DNA of 64,000 bases from Sphingobium indicum B90A (lineage in GTDB: Bacteria > Pseudomonadota > Alphaproteobacteria > Sphingomonadales > Sphingomonadaceae): contig NZ_CP013070.1 of NCBI RefSeq assembly GCF_000264945.2, forward strand, positions 2,604,001-2,668,000, given 5' to 3'. The position numbers and the translations under genes were made by a program. The notes under the pieces are model-generated. The model was not told the origin of the DNA, did not search any database, and saw only the letters and a list, made by a program, of their open reading frames with translations. Shown here piece after piece: positions 58,038 to 64,000 of this stretch. Position 1 is the stretch's first letter, and each line of letters starts with the position of its first letter.

Positions 58038-58586
58038 TCAAAAATTATTAAATCCCGGAACGCGAACAATTCCCATTTCCACGACCTGCGCCAATATCGG
58101 CGCGCCTTTCCTGTCTTCGCGCACGCGGATCGTCTGGCCCACGGCGCCGTCTTCGTCCGCGACCATCATGCGCGAAACGCTGAAATTCTCATTGCCCGCC
58201 ATCAGTTGGACCGGATCGCCCTTCTTCACCACGGCTTCCCTGGCGACGGGACGCGCGGCGGGCGCATAGCGGGCGACCGGCCCCGAAGCCGCCGCCGCGC
58301 CCCCCGCGCCCAGAGGCACGCGGATGCGCCAGCCCAGGGCGTCGCATTTGACGATGGCCGCGCCGAAGACCGGCCCGTCGACGCTGGGCGTCGTGGGGCA
58401 GGCGGCCAGCCGCAACCGCCGGTCCACCGGCGCGACGGGGCCGCCCGGCTCGCCCAGATTGGCGCCGACGGTCATCGCGACCAGGCTGTCGATACGGTCC
58501 AGATTCTCAAACTTCTGCTGCGCCAGCGCAGGGTCGGACGCTGAAACGGACAGCGCCAGAAGGAGGATCTTGGGCAAATGGTTCAC
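58038..58586 (-). CDS. flgA: Flagellar P-ring assembly protein FlgA
   Basis: A 182-residue periplasmic chaperone of P-ring assembly, with a signal peptide (LPKILLLALSVSASDPALAQ). The SAF-type region is REAVVKKGDPVQLMAGNENFSVSRMMVADEDGAVGQTIRVREDRKGAPILAQVVEMG. I take the GTG at 58586 as start: GGAGAGA lies 4 bp upstream, and the sigma-54 promoter at 58627-58641 would start RNA near 58615, at or past the ATG at 58619. A longer start at 58619 is therefore unlikely. Confidence 0.88.
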   Translation of the reverse strand: MNHLPKILLLALSVSASDPALAQQKFENLDRIDSLVAMTVGANLGEPGGPVAPVDRRLRLAACPTTPSVDGPVFGAAIVKCDALGWRIRVPLGAGGAAAASGPVARYAPAARPVAREAVVKKGDPVQLMAGNENFSVSRMMVADEDGAVGQTIRVREDRKGAPILAQVVEMGIVRVPGFNNF

Positions 58587-58611
58587 AGCGTCTCTCCGAA
58601 AGCGGACAGGA

Positions 58612-58619
58612 TTAACCAT
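58612..58619 (+). promoter_or_regulatory. CtrA-type octamer TTAACCAT at the flgA start region
   Basis: TTAACCAT reads on the + strand and overlaps the expected transcription start of flgA. If CtrA binds here it could block or modulate the sigma-54 promoter. Candidate only. Confidence 0.35.
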
Positions 58620-58626
58620 GGAGTAC

Positions 58627-58641
58627 GCAATATTCGTGCCA
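58627..58641 (-). promoter_or_regulatory. Sigma-54 promoter of flgA-flgM-flgN
   Basis: On the - strand TGGCACG-AATA-TTGC (58641 to 58627), matching all eleven consensus bases TGGCACG-N4-TTGC. It decides the flgA start (GTG at 58586). Confidence 0.88.
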
Positions 58642-58693
58642 TGTGATGGACAAGGGCCGGTGGAGGGCAGTCACGCCGGACTTTCGGGCGGGC

Positions 58694-59176
58694 CTAACGC
58701 CCGGCGGCGATCAGGATCACCTGCCCCTTGCCGCCCTCGCCATCCAACTGGTCCAGTCCGCGCAGCGCCAGCCGGTCGCCCCCAATGCCGTCGGCCTTCA
58801 GCGCCCGCGCCACCGCGCCCAGACGCGCCGCCGACAGATCCCAGCCGTCGAAGCGCCGATGCGCGGCGTCCGTGCCCCGGCTGCTGACCTCCAGCCGCTC
58901 GCGGCCCAGGGCGAAGCGATCCGCCACGACCTTCAGCCGCTTCCGGCCCTGCTCGGTCAGCACCGCCTCTCCGGGCAGGAACAGCTCGGCAGCGCGGATT
59001 TCCATGGGCCGGCCGGCATGGCCGCCAAATTGCTGCCGCACCTGCGCCAGCACGGCGTCGCGCCGCTGGCCGCTGGCCTGAAGCATCACGAAGAAACCCA
59101 GCAGCAACAGCAGCAGGTCGGCGAAGCTGAGCGCCCAGCGCCCGCGCCGCGCACTGGCGAGGGTGGAAATATTCAT
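58694..59176 (-). CDS. motB: MotB-like stator protein, compact form
   Basis: A 160-residue protein: one membrane helix (SFADLLLLLLGFFVMLQA) with the ion-binding Asp of MotB/PomB, then a short OmpA-like periplasmic domain (RLEVSSRGTDAAHRRFDGWDLSAARLGAVARAL). It is about half the length of E. coli MotB. The ATG at 59176 overlaps the motA stop (ATGA) with AGG upstream. Together with MotA it would form the stator; a general ExbD/TolR-like role is less likely given the flagellar setting. Confidence 0.8.
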   Translation of the reverse strand: MNISTLASARRGRWALSFADLLLLLLGFFVMLQASGQRRDAVLAQVRQQFGGHAGRPMEIRAAELFLPGEAVLTEQGRKRLKVVADRFALGRERLEVSSRGTDAAHRRFDGWDLSAARLGAVARALKADGIGGDRLALRGLDQLDGEGGKGQVILIAAGR

Positions 59177-59859
59177 GCCACCTCGCGGATGGAAGCGCGG
59201 CGCATCGGCACATTTTCCCGGCGCGCAATGGCGGCCATGCGGTCGGTGACTTCCTTCTGCCAGGCAAGTTCCCGCTCCGACAGGTCGGCAAGCCGCGTCG
59301 CCACCGGCGCGGCGATGACATTGGCGATGACCACGCCATAGAAGGTGGTGAGCAACGCCAGCGCCATGGAAGGCCCCAGCGCCGCCGGATCGTCCATCGC
59401 GGCGAACATGCCGACCAGCCCGATGATCGTCCCGGCCATGCCCAGCGCGGGCGCGGCGTCGGCGATGGACAGCCAGGCCTTGCAGGCGGCGCCGTGGCGC
59501 TGCGCCCGGTCGGCCAGCGATTGCACGGCCCACAGTTCGAACTGCTCGGTCTTCTCGCAATTGGCGAGCTTGCGCGCGGCTTCGGTCAGATAGGGGTTGG
59601 CGGTCTTCACCCGGTCGGTGCAGGCAAGGCCGCGCAGTTGCGCGACCTGGTCGATCTTCAGCATCGCCGCCCGCGCAGCATCCCGGTCCTTTGTCGGATC
59701 GGCGCGCAGCAGGGGGACAAGGGCGGCAAAGGCCCGCCCCAGCGCGCGCGCTCCATTCTGGAACAGCGCCACCAGCCCGACGCCCGCGACCATGGCCAGC
59801 AGGGTCAGCGGGTCGAACAAATGCGCCATGATCCCGATCATCTTCACGTCCCCGCTCAC
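59173..59859 (-). CDS. motA: MotA/PomA-like stator protein
   Basis: A 228-residue MotA/ExbB-family membrane protein. APALGMAGTIIGLVGMFAAMDDPAALGPSMALALLTTFYGVVIANVIAAPVATRL closely follows the PomA/MotA channel helices, with the conserved Pro at the start. The cytoplasmic loop between helices 2 and 3 is present (LLRADPTKDRDAARAAM...). An ATG at 59841 (MIGIMAHLF) is an alternative start. Coupled to motB; ion specificity cannot be read with certainty. Confidence 0.82.
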   Translation of the reverse strand: MSGDVKMIGIMAHLFDPLTLLAMVAGVGLVALFQNGARALGRAFAALVPLLRADPTKDRDAARAAMLKIDQVAQLRGLACTDRVKTANPYLTEAARKLANCEKTEQFELWAVQSLADRAQRHGAACKAWLSIADAAPALGMAGTIIGLVGMFAAMDDPAALGPSMALALLTTFYGVVIANVIAAPVATRLADLSERELAWQKEVTDRMAAIARRENVPMRRASIREVA

Positions 59860-59894
59860 GCCCGACCGGCCGGCGGCAAAGCGCTGCCACCCGC

Positions 59895-59910
59895 CGGCAA
59901 AATTTTGCCG
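59895..59910. promoter_or_regulatory. Palindromic activator site CGGCAAAATTTTGCCG
   Basis: A perfect 16-bp palindrome about 75 bp upstream of the -24 element of the flgB promoter and 36 bp before the motA start. CGGCAA-N4-TTGCCG matches the site before the activator gene (48578-48600). Distance and symmetry fit an enhancer for the sigma-54 activator. Further half-sites (CGGCAA, TTGCCG) flank it. Confidence 0.65.
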
Positions 59911-59985
59911 TCCTTGCCGCCGTCACCGCGCAATCGCCCGGATTTCCGCGATTTCCCGCCATGCCGGTGCGTCACCCACGCAAAT

Positions 59986-60000
59986 TGGCACGGCTCTTGC
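59986..60000 (+). promoter_or_regulatory. Sigma-54 promoter of the flgBCDEF operon
   Basis: TGGCACG (59986-59992), GCTC, TTGC (59997-60000): full match to the sigma-54 core consensus. Transcription should begin near 60011, leaving a leader of about 94 nt before flgB. Confidence 0.92.
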
Positions 60001-60104
60001 GAATATCGGGCTGGATCACCCGCGGTTCACGCCATCAGGCCTCAGAACGGCGGGGGAGAAGGAAGTTTTAGGCCCGCCAGGGCGAAAAAACGGAAAGATG
60101 TGCA

Positions 60105-60473
60105 ATGTCGCTGGAAGACGGATTGTTCGGGATACATGGAAAGGCGCTGGCGCTTCGCTCGCAGCGCCTGTCCCTGCTCGCGTCCAACATCGCGAACGCC
60201 TCCACGCCCGGCTACAAGGCCCGCGACATCGATTTCGAGTCCGCGCTGAAGGAAGCCACCACCCGGCAGGGCAAATCCGCCGCCGACGTGTCGCAGGCGG
60301 TGGACGACTCCATGGGCTATCGCGTGCCGCTTCAGTCGAGCCTGGACGGCAACACCGTCGAACTCAGCACCGAACAGACCCTGTTTGCGGAGAACGCCGT
60401 CAAATATCGCACGACCCTCTCCTTCCTGGAGGGCCGCATCAACACCATCACCCGCGCCCTGAAGGGAGAATGA
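60105..60473 (+). CDS. flgB: Flagellar proximal rod protein FlgB
   Basis: A 122-residue rod subunit. The N-terminal coiled-coil motif LRSQRLSLLASNIANASTPGYKARDIDFESALKEA and the C-terminal QTLFAENAVKYRTTLSFLEGRINTITRALKG are typical. First gene of flgBCDEF under the sigma-54 promoter. Confidence 0.95.
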   Translation: MSLEDGLFGIHGKALALRSQRLSLLASNIANASTPGYKARDIDFESALKEATTRQGKSAADVSQAVDDSMGYRVPLQSSLDGNTVELSTEQTLFAENAVKYRTTLSFLEGRINTITRALKGE

Positions 60474-60475
60474 GC

Positions 60476-60886
60476 ATGAGCGGCCATGGCCCCATGAACG
60501 TCTTCGACATCGCCGGCCGCGCCATGAGCGCGCAGCTCGTGCGCCTCAATGCCACCGCCTCCAACATGGCCAATGCCGGAAACGTCACCGGCAGCGCGGC
60601 GGAGGCCTATCGCGCGATCAAGCCGATGTTCCAGTCGGTCACCGACAGCCCCGGCGTCTCGACCGTCAAGGTCCAGAATGTCGTCACCACCAACGCGCAG
60701 CCCACCAAGCGCCACGACCCCAACCATCCGCTGGCCGACAAGAATGGCGATGTATGGGAAGCCGCCGTGGATAGCAGCGCGGAACTGGTCGACATGATCG
60801 AGACCGCCCGCATGTACCAGAACAACGTGCAGGTGCTGAACACCGCCAAGTCCCTGATGATGGAAACCATAAGGATCGGCAAATGA
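60476..60886 (+). CDS. flgC: Flagellar proximal rod protein FlgC
   Basis: A 136-residue rod subunit with MNVFDIAGRAMSAQLVRLNATASNMANAGNVTGSAAEAYRAIKPMF and the C-terminal VDMIETARMYQNNVQVLNTAKSLMMETIRIGK. GGGAG lies 7 bp before the ATG at 60476; an ATG at 60470 overlapping the flgB stop would add two residues. Confidence 0.95.
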   Translation: MSGHGPMNVFDIAGRAMSAQLVRLNATASNMANAGNVTGSAAEAYRAIKPMFQSVTDSPGVSTVKVQNVVTTNAQPTKRHDPNHPLADKNGDVWEAAVDSSAELVDMIETARMYQNNVQVLNTAKSLMMETIRIGK

Positions 60887-61539
60887 CGACCACGACCGCC
60901 ACCGACAAAGCGGGCCTGTCCGTCTATAACCCCAATGCCAAGGTCGGCACGGGCAAGTCGGAAATGGGCCAGGCCGATTTCCTGCGCCTGCTGACCGCGC
61001 AGATGCAGACGCAGGACCCGTTCGAACCCGTCGACAACGCGCAGATGGTCGCGCAAATGGCGACCATCACCAACAGCAGCGGCATCGCGGAGATGAACCA
61101 GACGCTGAAGAATCTGGCGTCGGAACTGACCGGATCGCGCCTGGGCGACGCGGCAAGCTGGATCGGCAAGTCGATGCTGGTGCAGAGCAACATCGCCGCC
61201 CCCGACGCCGCCGGCCAATATATGGGCCAGGTCAGCTTTGCCGACGCCACCAGCGGCGCTTCGGTCGACCTGATCGACGGCAACGGCAATGTCGTCAAGA
61301 CCATCGACCTTGGCGACCAGCCCAAGGGCGACGTCAATTTCTACTGGGACGGCAAGGACGACGCAGGAAACAGCATCGCCACCGACGCCCTCCGGATCAA
61401 GGTCAACGGCGCCAACCCCAGCCGCGTCGCGAGCTGGGCCACCATTGCGGCCGTCCAGTCACCCGCCGACGGCAGTTCGTCGAAACTCATCACCCCGCTC
61501 GGCACCTACAAGCCGACCGACGCCATTTCACTCGCTTAA
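60883..61539 (+). CDS. flgD: Flagellar hook capping protein FlgD
   Basis: A 218-residue hook scaffold. The N-terminal MGQADFLRLLTAQMQTQDPFEPVDNAQMVAQMATITNSSGIAEMNQTLKNL is diagnostic, followed by a FlgD Ig-like/tudor part with DGNGNVVKTIDLGDQPKGDVNFYWDGKDDAGN. It overlaps flgC by 4 bp. Confidence 0.95.
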   Translation: MTTTTATDKAGLSVYNPNAKVGTGKSEMGQADFLRLLTAQMQTQDPFEPVDNAQMVAQMATITNSSGIAEMNQTLKNLASELTGSRLGDAASWIGKSMLVQSNIAAPDAAGQYMGQVSFADATSGASVDLIDGNGNVVKTIDLGDQPKGDVNFYWDGKDDAGNSIATDALRIKVNGANPSRVASWATIAAVQSPADGSSSKLITPLGTYKPTDAISLA

Positions 61540-61569
61540 TCCCTTTCCTTTCACCCAAGGAGCAACGCC

Positions 61570-62412
61570 ATGTCCTTCTACATCTCGCTTTCCGGCCTCA
61601 AGGCCGCCCAGACCGACCTGTCGACCACGGCGAACAATGTCGCCAACGTCAATTCGACCGCCTTCAAGAAGAGCAAGGCCGTGTTCGGCGACATCTTCGC
61701 CGCCGCGCCGATGCAGACCACCACGCAGGTCGCGGGCCAGGGCGTCCGCACCCAGGGCATCAGCCAGCAGTTCACGCAGGGCACCATCGAAACCACCGAC
61801 AAGACGCTGGACCTCGCCATCACCGGCGAAGGCTTCTTCACGGTGAAGCGCAGCGCCGACGACCAAATCGGCTATACCCGCAACGGCGCCTTCTCGGTGG
61901 AGGAGGACCGCTATGTCGTCGACACCACCGGCGCCCGGCTCCAGGTCATTCCGCTCGATCCCACGACCGGCGCGCCCACGGTGACCGGCACGCTGACCCC
62001 CGCTTCGCTCACGGATCTCAAGATCCCGACCAACTGGCCCGACGGCGGCACCGGCAACCAGCTCACCAGCGTGGGCGTGTCGGAAGAAGGCAAGATCACC
62101 GGCGTCTACGCCGACGGTTCCACCGTCTATCTGGGCGCGACCGCCATCGCCGCCTTCAACAGCCAGGAAGGGCTGCGCCAGAGCGGCGACGCCCACTGGA
62201 CCGCCACCAACGCCAGCGGCGCGCCGATGCTGGGCACCGGCAATAGCGGCCTGTTCGGCTCGGTCCGCTCCGGCGCGCTGGAACGCTCCAACGTCGACAT
62301 CACGGAAGAACTGGTGAACCTCATCTCCGCCCAGCGCAACTTCCAGGCGAACTCGAAGGCGATCGAGGCGGCGAACACGCTGTCGACCACCATCGTCAAC
62401 ATGCGGACGTAA
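61570..62412 (+). CDS. flgE: Flagellar hook protein FlgE, short form
   Basis: A 280-residue hook subunit placed right after flgD. N-terminus LSGLKAAQTDLSTTANNVANVNSTAFKKSKAVFGDIF and C-terminus SGALERSNVDITEELVNLISAQRNFQANSKAIEAANTLSTTIVNMRT belong to the hook/rod family. FlgE proteins are usually 400 residues or more, so the outer D2-type domain seems absent and the length is close to FlgG. The FlgD neighbour and AFKKSKAVFGDIF motif favour FlgE. AAGGAG is upstream. Confidence 0.85.
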   Translation: MSFYISLSGLKAAQTDLSTTANNVANVNSTAFKKSKAVFGDIFAAAPMQTTTQVAGQGVRTQGISQQFTQGTIETTDKTLDLAITGEGFFTVKRSADDQIGYTRNGAFSVEEDRYVVDTTGARLQVIPLDPTTGAPTVTGTLTPASLTDLKIPTNWPDGGTGNQLTSVGVSEEGKITGVYADGSTVYLGATAIAAFNSQEGLRQSGDAHWTATNASGAPMLGTGNSGLFGSVRSGALERSNVDITEELVNLISAQRNFQANSKAIEAANTLSTTIVNMRT

Positions 62413-62433
62413 TAGTTCGCCTCGGTAGGTAAC

Positions 62434-62499
62434 GTGCTCCTGCGAAGGCAGGAGCCCAGTCCCGCCGTCTGAACTGGGTTCCTGCCTACGCAGGAACAC
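62434..62499. repeat. Palindromic repeat between flgE and flgF
   Basis: GTGCTCCTGCGAAGGCAGGA at left and GTTCCTGCCTACGCAGGAAC at right are hairpins joined by CCCAGT / ACTGGG arms. Same unit as at 53344-53429. It lies inside the flg operon and could cause partial termination or mRNA processing between flgE and flgF. Confidence 0.85.
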
Positions 62500-62529
62500 A
62501 CTGCATAAAAGACCTGCGAAGGAACCCCC

Positions 62530-63270
62530 ATGGACCGGCTCGTCAACACGGCACTCACCGCGATGCGCGGCGCGATGGCGCGGCAGGCGGCGATCTCCAA
62601 CAATCTGGCGAACGTCAACACCACCGGCTTTCGCGCGGAAATCGCCAATGCCGAGACGCGCTGGATCAAGGGCGACAACCTCAACACGCGGGCGCAGGCA
62701 TCCGAACAGGTGATCGCCGCCGACATGGCGCAAGGCGCGGTCACCGAAACCGGCAATCCGCTGGACGTGGCCATGAACGGCGATGCGATGCTCGCCGTCC
62801 AGGCCCCGGACGGCGGCGAAGCCTATACGCGCCGCGGCGACCTGAAGGTCAGCGACAACGGCCTGCTCACCACCGGCGACGGCCTGGTCGTGCTGGGCGA
62901 GGGCGGCCCCATCACCCTGCCGCAGATGGACAGCGTCTCCATCGCCAAGGACGGCAGCATCTGGGGCGTGCCGCAGGGCGGCGACCCCGCCAATCCGCAG
63001 CAGGTCGACAAGCTGAAGCTGGTCAACCCGGTCGGCTCCAGCATCGCCAAGGGCACGGACGGCCTGTTCCGCGAAGCGAATGGCGGCGTCCTGCCCGACG
63101 ATCCCATCGCCACCGTGACCGGCGGATCGCTGGAAGGATCGAACGTCAACGCCACATCGGCGCTGGTCCAGATGATAGAGGCCAGCCGCGCCTGGGAAAC
63201 CCAGATCAAGATGATCGACACCGCCAAGCAACTGGATGACGGCGGCGCCTCGCTGATGCGCCTGGATTAA
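62530..63270 (+). CDS. flgF: Flagellar rod protein FlgF
   Basis: A 246-residue proximal rod protein with MRGAMARQAAISNNLANVNTTGFRAEIANAETRWI at the N-terminus and GGSLEGSNVNATSALVQMIEASRAWETQIKMIDTAKQLDDGGASLMRLD at the end. AAGGAA lies a few bases before the ATG. Complete. Confidence 0.94.
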   Translation: MDRLVNTALTAMRGAMARQAAISNNLANVNTTGFRAEIANAETRWIKGDNLNTRAQASEQVIAADMAQGAVTETGNPLDVAMNGDAMLAVQAPDGGEAYTRRGDLKVSDNGLLTTGDGLVVLGEGGPITLPQMDSVSIAKDGSIWGVPQGGDPANPQQVDKLKLVNPVGSSIAKGTDGLFREANGGVLPDDPIATVTGGSLEGSNVNATSALVQMIEASRAWETQIKMIDTAKQLDDGGASLMRLD

Positions 63271-63279
63271 CGGTTAATC

Positions 63280-63295
63280 TGGCACGACCCTTGCT
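63280..63295 (+). promoter_or_regulatory. Sigma-54 promoter of flgG
   Basis: TGGCACG (63280-63286), ACCC, TTGC-T (63291-63295): perfect consensus. A start near 63305 would give a separate transcript for flgG and the genes beyond the window, likely flgH and flgI. Confidence 0.92.
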
Positions 63296-63332
63296 TTGAT
63301 GCCCGCATGAGCCTGCCTCACGGAGATAGACG

Positions 63333-64000
63333 ATGACCAACGCCGCCCTTCATGTCGCCCGCACCGGCCTCGACGCGCAGAACACGAAGATGCGCGTGAT
63401 CGCCAACAACCTGGCGAACGTCAACACCACCGGCTTCAAGCGCGACCGCGCCGATTTCGAGACGCTGGCCTATCAGCAGATCGTGGCGGCGGGCGCGAAC
63501 AGCGACAGCGAGAACAAGTTCGCCACCGGCCTCAACCTCGGCTCCGGCGTCGCCCTGCAGGGCACCAGCAAGATCAACGCGCAGGGCACGCTGAACCAGA
63601 CCGGCAACACGCTGGACATGGCGATCGAGGGCTCCGGCTATTTCCAGGTGCAGCAGCCCGACGGCTCCATCGCCTATACCCGCGCCGGCAATTTCACGAC
63701 CACGGCGGAAGGCGTCGTCGTCACCAGCGACGGCCTGCCGCTGATCCCGCAGATAACCGTGCCGGAGGGCGCGACCAGCGTCACCATCGGCAATGACGGC
63801 ACCGTCTCCGCCACGCTTCAGGGCCAGACCGAACCGACCCAGCTCGGCCAGATCGAACTGGCCAGCTTCATGAATCCGGGCGGGCTCACCTCGGTGGGCG
63901 GCAACCTGCTCAAGGAAAGCGCCGCCAGCGGCACGCCGCAGGTCGGCGTCGCGGGTCTGGACGGGCGCGGCGTCGTGCGCGCGGGCTATCTCGAAACCTC
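63333..64000 (+). CDS. flgG: Flagellar distal rod protein FlgG, 3' end cut by window edge
   Basis: At least 222 residues of the distal rod protein, usually about 260 long. VARTGLDAQNTKMRVIANNLANVNTTGFKRDRADFETLAYQQI and GNTLDMAIEGSGYFQVQQPDGSIAYTRAGNF are typical of FlgG. GGAGA lies 7 bp before the ATG. It has its own sigma-54 promoter and runs off the right edge. Confidence 0.95.
   Translation, partial: MTNAALHVARTGLDAQNTKMRVIANNLANVNTTGFKRDRADFETLAYQQIVAAGANSDSENKFATGLNLGSGVALQGTSKINAQGTLNQTGNTLDMAIEGSGYFQVQQPDGSIAYTRAGNFTTTAEGVVVTSDGLPLIPQITVPEGATSVTIGNDGTVSATLQGQTEPTQLGQIELASFMNPGGLTSVGGNLLKESAASGTPQVGVAGLDGRGVVRAGYLET

Noticed and set aside
61570-62412. Calling this gene a second flgF or flgG
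   Set aside because: Length would fit, but real flgF and flgG follow, and position after flgD plus the N-terminal motif favour a short FlgE.

Overview
The window reads as chromosomal DNA of a sphingomonad (Alphaproteobacteria, Sphingomonadales). This is inferred from IS6100, the GC-rich coding style, a polar-type flagellar locus with alphaproteobacterial gene content, and the petABC, queC/E, hslO, argF/argD and lipB housekeeping genes. The genus is not proven; Sphingobium is my best guess, because IS6100 is common there.

Region 1 (1-12.2 kb) is an accessory surface-polysaccharide island. By eye it is clearly poorer in GC than the rest. A GNAT acetyltransferase runs off the left edge, then comes one complete IS6100 (525-1404). 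The transposon cuts the end of a DUF707 gene. Behind it on the - strand lie glf (UDP-galactopyranose mutase), two tandem GlfT2-like galactofuranosyltransferase-type genes, an outer-membrane polysaccharide export lipoprotein, an unusual methyltransferase-like protein and a GT4 glycosyltransferase. A KpsT-type ABC ATPase faces away on the + strand. Together they look like a system for making and exporting a galactofuranose-containing polymer. The KpsM permease and the KpsE-type protein are absent from the window.

Region 2 (12.2-31.7 kb) is GC-rich core genome: a mannoside-use group (GH92 mannosidase, ROK sugar kinase, manA), a purine-salvage pair (MTA/SAH nucleosidase, apt), the cytochrome bc1 operon petABC, trmL-hemF-GNAT, lipB, queC-queE, hslO, argF and argD, with several small exported proteins.

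Region 3 (31.7-64 kb) is a large flagellar locus. A sigma-54 activator heads a long - strand run, fliE-fliF-G-H-I-J-K-L-M-N-O-P-Q-R-flhB, followed by a hypothetical gene and fliD-fliS. Flagellin (fliC) is read the other way from a clear sigma-28 promoter. The osmoregulated glucan genes opgG-opgH sit inside the locus. A lytic transglycosylase-flhA-fliA operon, flgA-flgM-flgN, a MotA/MotB-like stator pair and flgBCDEFG (flgG cut by the right edge) follow. Four strong sigma-54 promoters, two sigma-28 promoters, matching CGGCAA/TTGCCG palindromes and several CtrA-type octamers suggest a CtrA > sigma-54 activator > sigma-28/FlgM cascade. No chemotaxis genes are present, and FliM lacks the usual CheY-binding motif. 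Several families of short palindromic intergenic repeats are scattered through regions 2 and 3, one of them lying over the fliP start.
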